Assembly (NCBI GenBank): GCA_049578505.1
Contig: JBAUMC010000049.1
Coordinates: 1 to 64,000, forward strand
Source: JAGVPT01 sp049578505
GTDB lineage: Bacteria > Bacteroidota > Ignavibacteria > UBA10030 > UBA8401
Direction: 5' to 3'
Length of the DNA: 64,000 nucleotides
A model generated the notes under the pieces. That model was given only the letters and a program-made list of their open reading frames with translations. It did no database searches and was not told the origin of the DNA. Below are positions 35,942-44,764 of this stretch, piece after piece; the stretch's first letter is position 1; the number at the start of each line of letters is the position of its first letter. The translations under genes and the position numbers were made by a program.

Positions 35942-36678
35942 TACGAATCTTTTTTCCGAAGTTGTGTGACCTCTTGCATTGTGAGGGGACGGGTACTTCC
36001 CACGGGCAGCGAGCCCAATTCAAGCGGGCCTATTGAAGCGCGCTGAAGCGTAACGACCCGGTGGCCAATTGCCTCAAACATTTTTCTTATCTGTCTATTC
36101 TTTCCCTCAATTATCGTAACATCGCAACCGGTTGAGGTTTCATGCCGGATGACATTCGTGACTGAAGCCGGGAGCGTAGTGTAATTCTGTTCGATTTCAA
36201 TTCCTCTCTCAATCTTCCTAAGAGATCCATCGTCTACGTTACCTTGTGCAACAATGCGATACGCCTTCGGAACCTTTGACGCCGGATTTGTTAACCGCTC
36301 CCCGAGCTGAGAATCGTTGGTGAACAACAATGCCCCCGACGTTTCCTTATCTAATCTCCCGACAGGAAAAATGAACGTCTTCCCTTTTGGCAAAAGGTCG
36401 AAAACAGTATTCCTTCCACGTTCATCTGAGCGGCTCGTCACAATCCCGACAGGTTTATGCATCAGAAGGTAGATGAATTCTTTTTTACCAGCCAGAGGTC
36501 GTCCATCAACCTGAATCTTATCAATTAATGGATCAACACGCAAGGCCGGTTGGATGACAATTATGCCGTTGACTGAAACCTTTTTGTCAACGATAAACTT
36601 TTCTGCTTGAGAGCGGGAACAGTATCCGAGTTTTGAAAGAGCGCGCGATAAACTCACTGCGCGTTTCAGCTTCGCCAC
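35941..36678 (-). CDS. Second RsuA/RluB-family pseudouridine synthase
   Basis: Protein of 245 residues with an S4 domain (about 9-60, SRALSKLGYCSRSQAEKFI) and catalytic Asp in VGRLDKETSGALLFTNDS, and the family KNRQIRKMFEAIGHRVVTLQR segment. Shorter and only moderately similar to the one at 25231-25995, so the two probably modify different rRNA sites (23S against 16S, or RluB against RluE/RluF). Assignment to a specific uridine cannot be made here. Follows the NDUFA9-like gene by 4 bp. Confidence 0.88.
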   Translation of the reverse strand: MAKLKRAVSLSRALSKLGYCSRSQAEKFIVDKKVSVNGIIVIQPALRVDPLIDKIQVDGRPLAGKKEFIYLLMHKPVGIVTSRSDERGRNTVFDLLPKGKTFIFPVGRLDKETSGALLFTNDSQLGERLTNPASKVPKAYRIVAQGNVDDGSLRKIERGIEIEQNYTTLPASVTNVIRHETSTGCDVTIIEGKNRQIRKMFEAIGHRVVTLQRASIGPLELGSLPVGSTRPLTMQEVTQLRKKDS

Positions 36679-36682
36679 GATC

Positions 36683-37594
36683 CTAAAATCCTTTATGGAT
36701 ATTTTCCACCAGTCTCAACGGAGCGATCTTGAAATCGTCGAAAAAGTCTTTCCACCGATCGGAGATGTTCCCCTCTTCAAGCATCGTGATCTGGTCGCGG
36801 GATACTGGAAAAAACTCAAATCCTCCGAGCGCCGATGCCATCAACTTCATCACAGCCATCGGTTGATGGATTTTAATTTTATGTTTTCCTACAACGTACC
36901 CGACCATATCAAGCAATTCATCATACGTGTAGCGATCCGGTCCGGCTACGTCGTACGTTTTCCCTATTGAGCCGTCATCCGCCATGGCTTTTACAAATCC
37001 TTCTGAGACATTCTGAACTGCGACGGGTTGAAAGCGATACCTCCCATCGCCGAGCACGGGTACAACAAACGGCATCATGCCGAGAAGGTCCTGCAGAACG
37101 CCCATAAAATTCATAAACCCTTCTTTTTCTTTCCCAAACATCAGCGATGGCCGAAATATCGTCCACCGAAGTCCGCTTGCTTTAAGGTATTCCTCAGCGC
37201 GAAATTTAGTCTCTTGATATTTTGCCCTCGTTCCCTGCCGAACGCCAAGCGCACTCATTTGAATGAAACGCGGTGTTCCCCGCTTTTGAGCCTCATCGAT
37301 AAGTAGTTTTGTCGCAAGAAAATGAACCCCTTCAAACGTAATTCCCTTCTTAGGAAATTCCCGAAGCAATCCGGGAAGATTAATGACGGCATTGCATGAT
37401 TGGAGCACATCGCGGTACGATTCCGGTTTCAGGACATCTCCGTGCACAATCGTTATACCGCCGGCAATTTCTTCCGGAAGTTTGGCTTCAGACTCTTTCC
37501 GAACCAGCAGGACAGATGCGTGGCCAGCTTTCGACAAGTCGCGAAGAACCTGCCGTCCCACATAACCGGTCGCGCCAGTCAAAAACACATTCAT
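36683..37594 (-). CDS. NDUFA9-like NAD(P)-binding Rossmann protein
   Basis: Atypical short-chain dehydrogenase/reductase of 303 residues, similar to the NDUFA9/complex I 39-kDa subunit family. The nucleotide-binding motif GATGYVGRQVL is at the N-terminus, and IQMSALGVRQ stands where classical SDRs have the catalytic Ser; the YxxxK pair appears as YQETKFRAEEYL. The segment GLRWTIFRPSLMFG is characteristic. Function in bacteria is unclear: a quinone-linked reductase or a protein-assembly role. Probably not a sugar epimerase. Confidence 0.83.
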   Translation of the reverse strand: MNVFLTGATGYVGRQVLRDLSKAGHASVLLVRKESEAKLPEEIAGGITIVHGDVLKPESYRDVLQSCNAVINLPGLLREFPKKGITFEGVHFLATKLLIDEAQKRGTPRFIQMSALGVRQGTRAKYQETKFRAEEYLKASGLRWTIFRPSLMFGKEKEGFMNFMGVLQDLLGMMPFVVPVLGDGRYRFQPVAVQNVSEGFVKAMADDGSIGKTYDVAGPDRYTYDELLDMVGYVVGKHKIKIHQPMAVMKLMASALGGFEFFPVSRDQITMLEEGNISDRWKDFFDDFKIAPLRLVENIHKGF

Positions 37595-37640
37595 GATACT
37601 TCATTTATCGACGTGAATATATAAAAAATTTGGTAAGACT

Positions 37641-38567
37641 TCAAACAGCGCCGGATCGGGAAATCGGCTTGGGGTGTTTTACGGCAGACCGAATCGATTC
37701 CGCCGTCGCCACGGCTCCCATTTCAGCGACAAGGTCGATAGGGGCGGAAATTTCACCGGCGCTTAGCGCAATGGTCGTATCTCCGTCAAACGTCGTATGG
37801 GAGGGAACGATCGCCCTCGCCATCCCGTCGTGAGCACGTTGCGCGACGCGATGACAGTCAACTTTGCTTAAACGCACATTCGTCGCAACAATCACAAGCG
37901 TCGTATTAATGTTGCGCGTGATCAGGTTTTCATCCTGTAAAGTGTTCAGTCTGCTCTCGCTGCCGAAGAAATTCCCGCCTTGTTGGGCCCCGGCAAGGAT
38001 GTTTCCATCTTGTCCGACAACATCACCGACCGCATTCACCACGGCAAGAGCGCCTACAATAACTCCTCCCATTTTAAGAGAAAATGTGCCAATACCTCCC
38101 GTCATAGCATAATCCAGACCGTGCCATTTGCCGACCGTCGCTCCGGTCCCGGCGCCGACATTTCCTTCTTCAACAGTTGCGGAAGCACTTTTGCACGACT
38201 GGTAGGCATCATTTTGAGTCGGAAAAACTTTTGCATCTCCAACGTTTAAATCAAAAATCACTGCCGATGGAACGATAGGCACGAGGGCCCATGGTGTTTT
38301 GTACCCAATTCCCTTTTCAACTAAAAATTTCATTACGCCATTTGCAGCCCCAAGACCGAAAGCACTTCCACCGGTCAGAAGAACTGCATGAATTTCTTGT
38401 GTCTGCTTATCCGGAGCGAGCAATGCGAGCTCTCGCGAACCCGGGGCGCTCCCCCGCACATCACAGCTCGCAACTGTCCGTTGCGGACAGAGAACAACCG
38501 TACAGCCAGTCAATGCAATGGCGTTTGTATAATGACCGACCAATATTCCTGGTACATCTGTAATCAT
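37641..38567 (-). CDS. P1-family (S58) aminopeptidase
   Basis: Ntn-fold autoprocessing peptidase of the DmpA/BapA family, 308 residues. Typical motifs: VPGILVGHYTN, LLTGGSAFGLGAANGVM, EGNVGAGTGATVGK, and the C-terminal HTTFDGDTTIALSAGEI. The expected self-cleavage site is Asn221-Thr222 (NTTLVIVATN), so Thr222, not Ser as in DmpA, would be the nucleophile of the beta chain. No signal peptide, so cytosolic. Substrate preference (L-aminopeptidase, D-Ala-esterase, beta-peptidase) cannot be told. Its stop and the next gene's start are only 46 bp apart. Confidence 0.88.
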   Translation of the reverse strand: MITDVPGILVGHYTNAIALTGCTVVLCPQRTVASCDVRGSAPGSRELALLAPDKQTQEIHAVLLTGGSAFGLGAANGVMKFLVEKGIGYKTPWALVPIVPSAVIFDLNVGDAKVFPTQNDAYQSCKSASATVEEGNVGAGTGATVGKWHGLDYAMTGGIGTFSLKMGGVIVGALAVVNAVGDVVGQDGNILAGAQQGGNFFGSESRLNTLQDENLITRNINTTLVIVATNVRLSKVDCHRVAQRAHDGMARAIVPSHTTFDGDTTIALSAGEISAPIDLVAEMGAVATAESIRSAVKHPKPISRSGAV

Positions 38568-39386
38568 TTATGTCGTTTCACCTTTTTGCTGAAACGAGTG
38601 ATGCGCGAGAAAAACTCCCGCGGCAACGCCGGCGTTCAACGATTCAGCATCGCCAAATTTCGGGATGACAAGGTGTTCGTCAAGCATTTTCGTAATCTCC
38701 GAAGAAATTCCACGTGCCTCATTCCCGATGACAAGCAAAGACTTTTTCGGCCAAACATGCGTGCGTAAATCAGCGTTACCAGATACTTCTCCGCCGAACA
38801 ATGTAAATCCATTTTTCTGTAGTCTTTTCAATAAATCTGGGAAGCGATCAGAATTTTCTGAACAATCAAGAATCGGTAAATGAAAGATCGATCCTACCGT
38901 GGACCGAACGACTTTCGGATTGTAAAGTTCGACGCAATTTCTGCCGAGAAGAATTACGTCAAGACCGAACCAATCGCTCGTGCGAATGATAGCGCCAAGG
39001 TTTCCCGGGTCGGCAATATGGTCGAGCGCTACCACAAAAGCATTGTCCTGTTTCAGCAATTTTTCGATTTCATCATCTGCATTAAAGATAGGTTTTTTTA
39101 CAACTGCAGCAATACCTTGCGCAGCGACCGTATCGGCGATAAGTGAAAACTCTTTTTCAGAAATTTCGAGCCGCTCCTTTGATTTTCCCCTCGCCGTTGA
39201 CAGAAATGGGCCATACTGATGATTTTCATTGACCGCCTTTGTATGAACGAGAATCTCGATTTCCTTTAAAGCCGCACACGCCTCTTCAACACCTCTCCAT
39301 CCTTCTACGAGAAATACCCGCCCTTTCTCTCGATATTTTTTTTGTGAAAGATTTTTCAAATACTGCAGTTTTGATTTGGTTAACAT
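38568..39386 (-). CDS. TrmH-family RNA 2'-O-methyltransferase
   Basis: SPOUT methylase of 272 residues. An N-terminal substrate-binding domain (about 1-100) precedes the knotted AdoMet domain with motif 1 DPGNLGAIIRTSDWFGLD, motif 2 LLVIGNEARGIS and motif 3 VIPKFGDAESLNAGVAAGV. It probably methylates a ribose in 23S rRNA (RlmB-like) or tRNA; target undetermined. It ends 0 bp before the P1 peptidase start region (38567/38568), so the two genes abut. Confidence 0.9.
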   Translation of the reverse strand: MLTKSKLQYLKNLSQKKYREKGRVFLVEGWRGVEEACAALKEIEILVHTKAVNENHQYGPFLSTARGKSKERLEISEKEFSLIADTVAAQGIAAVVKKPIFNADDEIEKLLKQDNAFVVALDHIADPGNLGAIIRTSDWFGLDVILLGRNCVELYNPKVVRSTVGSIFHLPILDCSENSDRFPDLLKRLQKNGFTLFGGEVSGNADLRTHVWPKKSLLVIGNEARGISSEITKMLDEHLVIPKFGDAESLNAGVAAGVFLAHHSFQQKGETT

Positions 39387-39475
39387 GATGCCCGCTGTTG
39401 GGTTTTGGCCGATTAAGAGTTAGGTTATAGGTGTTAGATATTAGGCTTCAATTTCATACTGTTTACTGTTATCTG

Positions 39476-41065
39476 TCAACTGTTATATTCTCCCCATGCT
39501 TCCCTCAGCACGTTCGAAATCTCTCCGATGGTCGCGTACGCTTCTACCGCTTGCAAAATGTGAGGGATGACATTGTCCGTTCCTTTTGCCGCATCAAGCA
39601 AATTGCGAAGACTTTGTTTCACCGACTGTGCGTCACGAGATTTTCTTATGGTGTTCAATCCGTGAGTCTGTTCCGCACGAATCGATTCGTTCACTTGCAA
39701 TAGCTCCTGAGATATCTCCTCTTCTCTCTCGAAAGCATTCACGCCGACAATCAGCTTTTCTTTATCGTCGATCGATTTTTGGTACTTGTAGGCGCTCTCC
39801 GCAATCTCAGATTGATAATACTGCGCCTCAATTGCCTTCACTGCACCCCCAAGCGCATCGATCTTTCGGAGATAGTCTTTCACCCGGCTTTCAGTTTCAT
39901 CGGTGAGAGATTCGACGAAATATGATCCGGCAAGAGGGTCAACTGTTTCGGGAACGCCAGATTCGAAGGCAATGATTTGCTGGGTCCGTAAGGCAACGCG
40001 TGCCGTCTCTTCAGTTGGAAGTGCAAGAGCCTCGTCTTTACTGTTTACATGCAAGGACTGACATCCTCCAAGAACAGCCGCCAACGCTTGGATTGTCGTG
40101 CGTGGAACATTATTATCGATCTGTTGCGCTGTGAGTGTCGAACCGCCTGTCTGAGCGTGAAAACGAAGCTTCATCGCATCAGGATTTGTAGCGCCGAATT
40201 CGTTCTTCATCATCGAGGCCCACAGTCGCCGTGCCGCACGAAACTTCGCAACCTCTTCGAAAAAATTATTGTGGGCGTTGAAAAAGAAAGATAGGCGCGG
40301 GGCAAAAACATCAACGGATAATCCAGCGTTCACCGCTGCAGAGACATATTCGCGAGCGTTCGACAGGGTAAATGCCACTTCCTGAACAGCCGTAGAACCG
40401 GCCTCCCGGATATGATAGCCGCTGATCGAAATCGTGTTCCAGCTTGGGAGATTCTCGCTGCACCAAGAAAAGATATCCGTGACAAGCCTCATCGATTGGC
40501 GCGGCGGGTAAATATACGTGCCCCGCGCGATATATTCCTTCAGAATATCGTTTTGAATGGTGCCGGATAATGTTTTGAGGCTCGCATCCTGCTTTTTTGC
40601 GAGCGCGACATACATGCAAAGCAATACACCCGCCGTCGCGTTAATCGTCATCGACGTGCTAATGTCTTGAAGTTTGATCCCGTCGAAAAGAGTTTCGATA
40701 TCCGCAAGTGTATCGATTGCCACGCCGACCTTCCCGACTTCCCCTTCAGCGAGCGAATGGTCGGAGTCGTAGCCCATTTGAGTTGGAAGATCGAATGCCA
40801 CAGACAAACCTGTTGTCCCGTTCGCCAGCAAGTATTTGTAACGCTCGTTCGATTGTCTCGCCGTTCCGAACCCGGCGTATTGGCGCATGGTCCAGAGTTT
40901 TGATCTATACATTTCGGGATGCACTCCCCGCGTAAACGGAAATTCCCCAGCGTTTCCGAGCTTCTCGCGATAGTCAAAATCCACAGGAACATAAAGTTGC
41001 CGGATTTCAATTCCGGAATCTGTTTTGAACTGCAGACGTTTCTCTCTAGCCATCAGTCGGGCCAT
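39476..41065 (-). CDS. mcmA1: Methylmalonyl-CoA mutase, catalytic (large) subunit
   Basis: Adenosylcobalamin enzyme converting (R)-methylmalonyl-CoA and succinyl-CoA. The 529 residues match the separate catalytic subunit of the split (archaeal-type) mutase: TIM barrel with TMRQYAGFGTARQSN (Tyr of the QYAGF motif), LSVAFDLPTQMGYDSDH, and RFHAQTGGSTLTAQQ (catalytic His of HAQT). The ~130-residue B12-binding domain with DxHxxG is absent, so a small subunit must be coded elsewhere. Needs the adenosyltransferase at 2543-3100. Start is ATG 41065 or ATG 41053; both overlap the preceding small gene (20 or 8 bp). Pathway: propionate or odd-chain fatty acid use, or propionate formation. Confidence 0.93.
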   Translation of the reverse strand: MARLMAREKRLQFKTDSGIEIRQLYVPVDFDYREKLGNAGEFPFTRGVHPEMYRSKLWTMRQYAGFGTARQSNERYKYLLANGTTGLSVAFDLPTQMGYDSDHSLAEGEVGKVGVAIDTLADIETLFDGIKLQDISTSMTINATAGVLLCMYVALAKKQDASLKTLSGTIQNDILKEYIARGTYIYPPRQSMRLVTDIFSWCSENLPSWNTISISGYHIREAGSTAVQEVAFTLSNAREYVSAAVNAGLSVDVFAPRLSFFFNAHNNFFEEVAKFRAARRLWASMMKNEFGATNPDAMKLRFHAQTGGSTLTAQQIDNNVPRTTIQALAAVLGGCQSLHVNSKDEALALPTEETARVALRTQQIIAFESGVPETVDPLAGSYFVESLTDETESRVKDYLRKIDALGGAVKAIEAQYYQSEIAESAYKYQKSIDDKEKLIVGVNAFEREEEISQELLQVNESIRAEQTHGLNTIRKSRDAQSVKQSLRNLLDAAKGTDNVIPHILQAVEAYATIGEISNVLREAWGEYNS

Positions 41066-41240
41066 CGAATGGATTGTTTCCGTTGTTTTTTTTCTTCAGC
41101 AAATAATAAATGACGGGTGGGACAAAGATAATAAAAAGAAAGAAGATTTTGAAGAAAACGTAGAGAGCAAAGGTGAGCGCTAAACTGATTACAATAATCA
41201 GAGCTGAAATAAGGTTCGTTTTCTGCCGAATATCCATCAT
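41046..41240 (-). CDS. Small membrane protein translationally linked to the mutase gene
   Basis: Protein of 64 residues: a short cytosolic start (MMDIRQKTN), two hydrophobic segments with little between them (about 10-26 LISALIIVISLALTFAL and 28-47 FFKIFFLFIIFVPPVIYYLL), then KKKNNGNNPFDGPTDG with positive charge on the cytosolic side. It may be a helical hairpin. The reading frame overlaps the mutase gene by up to 20 bp and uses similar codons, which supports it as a real gene. No family recognised. It follows the perfect 16-bp inverted repeat at 41283-41348. Confidence 0.6.
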   Translation of the reverse strand: MMDIRQKTNLISALIIVISLALTFALYVFFKIFFLFIIFVPPVIYYLLKKKNNGNNPFDGPTDG

Positions 41241-41282
41241 TCCAAACTCTAGGTAGTGATGCAGTTTATCTCTTTATTGGTC

Positions 41283-41348
41283 AGATGACCGTCACCTTTT
41301 TTTAAATATTTTAGCTTTTCGTGACTTTTGATAAGGTGACGGTCATCT
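41283..41348. repeat. Perfect 16-bp inverted repeat in mutase operon leader
   Basis: Arms AGATGACCGTCACCTT (41283-41298) and AAGGTGACGGTCATCT (41333-41348) are perfect complements around a 34-base AT-rich spacer. A second pair, TTTAGCTT in the spacer (41310-41317) and AAGCTAAA just outside (41354-41361), overlaps the first, so the two pairings compete. It lies between comEC (starts minus strand, stop at 41404) and the small membrane protein gene: a comEC terminator, a leader element or a small repeat. Confidence 0.7.
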
Positions 41349-41403
41349 ATGTGAAGCTAAACAGTAACAGCACAAAACTCTACGCAAATTATCGTAAATA
41401 TAC

Positions 41404-43839
41404 TCATTCCTTCCGCCAATTGACATGAGTAATCGACTTGCCATCTGAATCAAAAATAATTGCTCCCTCTTCATCCGTTCGATGTATAGCTATCCCCATG
41501 TCCTTAAACCGTTTTATCACCTTTGGTGAAGGGTGGTGGAATTTGTTGAACTTGCCGACAGAAACGATGACTTCCTTCGGGGCAACCTTGTCAAGAAAAT
41601 CGACCGAGCTGCTTGTAATCGAACCGTGGTGGCCGGTTTTAAGTAAATCGCTTTTGAGAAATGAATTATAGACCGAATCCAAATGTTCTTCAACGGGAAT
41701 TTCAGCATCCCCCGCAAAGAGAAACGACGTATTGCCGTACACTAATTTAAAGACGATAGAAGTATTGTTTAAATGGTCATAGCCATCGGTGGAGTCAACA
41801 TCCAGAAAAGATTGAATGGGATGCAATGTATATAATCGGACGTTTGGAATTACGGCGAGCTGACCTCCGGCGCTGACGACACGCCGAATGTTGGGAATGA
41901 GCGACTCGTAATCGTAGTACAGCGAAGATTGGGCTCGTTGGCTTCCGTCAATCACCTCCTTTACGTCAAAGTTTCGAATCAGATACGGCACGCCGCCGAT
42001 ATGGTCGCTGTGAGGATGAGTAACAACAATTGCGTCAATTGTTGAAATGCCCCGGCGCCTGAGAAACGGCGCTACGACCCTTTCCCCTGCATCATACGAA
42101 AATGTTTTCGGCCCGGCGTCGACAACAAATTTCTCTCCGGAGGGAAATTCAATAAGCGCTGCATCTCCCTGACCGACGTCCATGAAGTCAATGCGGAGAT
42201 TCTTTGGAGCAGTATTCTGAAAAAGAGGAGGTGAAAAGAGTAGAATGATATTTATTCCAGCGAACATGGACAAAACAGCACGTTTCAAAAGTGTTCTGTT
42301 GGTGAGATTGAAGAGTGAAACGACGATCAAGGAGTAGAAAAATGCTTCTTTCAACCCAAATGTCGCAGCCGGGACCGATGCGAACGGCACGGCGTTGGCG
42401 AGCATTACAAACTTCAGGGTAAACCAGGATAATAGATTGTTCACTTCGTTAAAGCATGTCGAAACCCACATTGAAAATATTCCGGTGAGGACCGAAACAA
42501 ATCCGATAATGACGATAACCTCGACAAGCGGCACGACGACAAGATTCGCAGCAAGCGAAATGAGCGACACTTTTCCGAAAAAAATTGCTGTAAAGGGGAT
42601 GGCACCCAATTGTGCAGCCAGTGACACCGCCAAGAGTTTCAGCACATAATCAATCCCCTTGACCTCTTCAAGGCTCTCAGGGATGTTTTTGATAAGCGCC
42701 GTCAACTTCGGATATAAATAAGCGATCGAGAAAACCGCAGAGAAGGAAAGTTGAAACCCCGCGTCGAACAGTTGCATCGGATCGTATATCAGAATAATCA
42801 CGGCGGAGGCACCAAGAGAGTTATAGACATTTGTCCGCTCCTGAAATAGCTTTGCGAACAAGACTGAGATCGCCATTAACGAAGCCCGAACCACCGGAGG
42901 CGCGGCTCCGGTGAGCTCCATGTAATAAAGTATTCCGCAGATAGCCGCGATGCTCTTTTCTCGCTCCGGCAAACGAATCAGACCGAATAGGGTGTACATG
43001 ATGACAGCAACAAGAGCAACGCGCATCCCCGCCACGATAAGGACATGAATTGTTCCAGTGTTCACGAAGGCGCTTTTGATATCCGGGGACAAGTCTGTTC
43101 GGTCCCCAAGCAATAGCCCGATCATGAAGTTTGCCTCATCGCCAGCCATCGCTTTATTGATAACACGGAGAATAAAACGCTTCGAGGGGAAGATCACGCG
43201 GTCAAAAAAAAGATTTGGAGAACCTTCAGATATTGTCCGGATATGTGAATACCCAAGTACGTGGACAGTGGCAAATATATTGTTTAGCTCAAGGTAATCA
43301 CGATAGCTGAATTCACCAGGATTTCGAGAGGCTATAGGCGTGTTTAAAATTCCTTCAAACGAAATGAGGGTGCCATACCGAAATTCTTTCACTTTTTCGG
43401 TCGAACGCTTATCCTGAATAACCGTCAACAGTGCGTCCCCATCTGCCCGAAGCGAATCTTTCCCGATGGCAATGGAGCGAACATGCATCAGGGCGACGGT
43501 TTTCCCTTCCTTAATATGCGGTTCATCGCTAATTTCACAAACGAGCCTGAGCGGTTCCGGGGTATCGAGAAAATGTTTGATGTGGGATGGCGGAGTGAGT
43601 TGCGTAATGGCCGCGCAATAAGCAGCAGACGAGAAGAAAAGAAGGAGAGAAAATATGGCCGAGGGGACGATCTCTCGTCCATTCAGAAGGCGAAATCGAT
43701 ATAAAGTTACTGAGGAAACGAATAAACAGAGAGCGGCGAGGCCCCCCCATAAATACCACTCCACTCCTATACTATGCGCGGCATACGTTCCACAACAAAT
43801 CAACAACGCGGCCGCAGCAGCCGGCTTGTCGCTCCACAT
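41404..43839 (-). CDS. comEC: ComEC/Rec2 DNA uptake channel with MBL domain
   Basis: Inner membrane channel for single-stranded DNA during transformation, 811 residues, the full-length form. N-terminal membrane segments and a DUF4131/OB-like part (about 1-190), the competence membrane domain (about 220-500, GLLLGDRTDLSPDIKSAFVNTGTIHVLIVAG), and a C-terminal MBL nuclease-like domain with DVGQGDAALIEFPSG and the metal motif VTHPHSDHIGG. Both halves look complete, implying competence. Other uptake genes (comEA, pilus) are not in the window; the Omp85, radC and recO genes are unrelated to this assignment. Confidence 0.93.
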   Translation of the reverse strand: MWSDKPAAAAALLICCGTYAAHSIGVEWYLWGGLAALCLFVSSVTLYRFRLLNGREIVPSAIFSLLLFFSSAAYCAAITQLTPPSHIKHFLDTPEPLRLVCEISDEPHIKEGKTVALMHVRSIAIGKDSLRADGDALLTVIQDKRSTEKVKEFRYGTLISFEGILNTPIASRNPGEFSYRDYLELNNIFATVHVLGYSHIRTISEGSPNLFFDRVIFPSKRFILRVINKAMAGDEANFMIGLLLGDRTDLSPDIKSAFVNTGTIHVLIVAGMRVALVAVIMYTLFGLIRLPEREKSIAAICGILYYMELTGAAPPVVRASLMAISVLFAKLFQERTNVYNSLGASAVIILIYDPMQLFDAGFQLSFSAVFSIAYLYPKLTALIKNIPESLEEVKGIDYVLKLLAVSLAAQLGAIPFTAIFFGKVSLISLAANLVVVPLVEVIVIIGFVSVLTGIFSMWVSTCFNEVNNLLSWFTLKFVMLANAVPFASVPAATFGLKEAFFYSLIVVSLFNLTNRTLLKRAVLSMFAGINIILLFSPPLFQNTAPKNLRIDFMDVGQGDAALIEFPSGEKFVVDAGPKTFSYDAGERVVAPFLRRRGISTIDAIVVTHPHSDHIGGVPYLIRNFDVKEVIDGSQRAQSSLYYDYESLIPNIRRVVSAGGQLAVIPNVRLYTLHPIQSFLDVDSTDGYDHLNNTSIVFKLVYGNTSFLFAGDAEIPVEEHLDSVYNSFLKSDLLKTGHHGSITSSSVDFLDKVAPKEVIVSVGKFNKFHHPSPKVIKRFKDMGIAIHRTDEEGAIIFDSDGKSITHVNWRKE

Positions 43840-43855
43840 GCTCCCCCCAAAGGAA

Positions 43856-44761
43856 CTACTTCAATAAGAATGAAACAATTGTCGGCGTAATGTCGGTCAG
43901 CTTTTTAATTCTGTCCGAAAAGAATTTTCGCTGAGTCCCGACAACAATCAATGGAACTGGATTTCGCGTATGCGATTTTGTCGACAGGTCTTCGATATTA
44001 CCATGATCGCTCACAAAAATCAGTATATCGTCTTCATAATCAAACCGACTAAGTACCCCGGCAAGGAAACTATCCATGCGTTCCAAAACTTCAGCTGATG
44101 TTATCATCTTTTGAGAATGACCAGCTTTATCGGTATAGAAATACTCTAAGAGAGTAAAATCAAAAGAATGTCCAATGCCATAAAATCTCTTTCCGGCATC
44201 AAACGGAGTCAACACGGGAAGTCGGTACCCAAAAGTATTCAACCCTTCATTTGTTAAATCAGCGGAGAGTGCTTTGGCGGACGCAATATCTTCAACAGAA
44301 TTCAACTCGCCGCCGGATGAAAGATATGAAAGTGCGACCGTCGGAATTTTGCCCCGGTGCGAATTAATGAAGTCGAAGTATCGTTTGGGAAAAGCGTTCA
44401 CAAAAAAGAACGTTTTTTTCTGTAGCCGGAGCTGGGCAAAAATATTTTTTTCTTTGATGATCGGAATAAGGGTTGAATAAGGGTGAGGGCCAAAATGTTT
44501 CCCGATTTTCTTTGGCGCGTTCACACCGGTAAAGATCGCGGCTTGTCCGGTTCCGCTTTGTGGAAGCCCCTGAACACCGAGCGTCGTGTTGACGGGAGTT
44601 ACCGACGCGCGCGCCGAAAAGATTCTCTTACTCTGAAGTGAGGGGGTCGAACCATCGAATAAATTTTTGAATGTCGGCAGGTTCGCCGAGAAAAATGGGT
44701 TTATCGACGAGTCTTCTTTCCCGTATCCGACCCCGTCCCAAAAAATCATCATCACGGCCAT
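43856..44761 (-). CDS. Alkaline-phosphatase-superfamily metalloenzyme
   Basis: Protein of 301 residues with the binuclear metal core of the phosphopentomutase / iPGM / PglZ superfamily: FWDGVGYG (metal Asp) near the start, PQSGTGQAAIFTG (nucleophile Thr/Ser position), GIGHSFDFTLLEYFYTDKAGH (metal Asp and His), and FVSDHGNIED near the end. It lacks the large insertion domains of iPGM and phosphopentomutase, so it is a compact, uncharacterised relative. Role: hydrolase or phosphotransferase of unknown substrate. It lies 16 bp upstream of comEC and 3 bp downstream of dtd. Confidence 0.8.
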   Translation of the reverse strand: MAVMMIFWDGVGYGKEDSSINPFFSANLPTFKNLFDGSTPSLQSKRIFSARASVTPVNTTLGVQGLPQSGTGQAAIFTGVNAPKKIGKHFGPHPYSTLIPIIKEKNIFAQLRLQKKTFFFVNAFPKRYFDFINSHRGKIPTVALSYLSSGGELNSVEDIASAKALSADLTNEGLNTFGYRLPVLTPFDAGKRFYGIGHSFDFTLLEYFYTDKAGHSQKMITSAEVLERMDSFLAGVLSRFDYEDDILIFVSDHGNIEDLSTKSHTRNPVPLIVVGTQRKFFSDRIKKLTDITPTIVSFLLK

Positions 44762-44764
44762 CTG

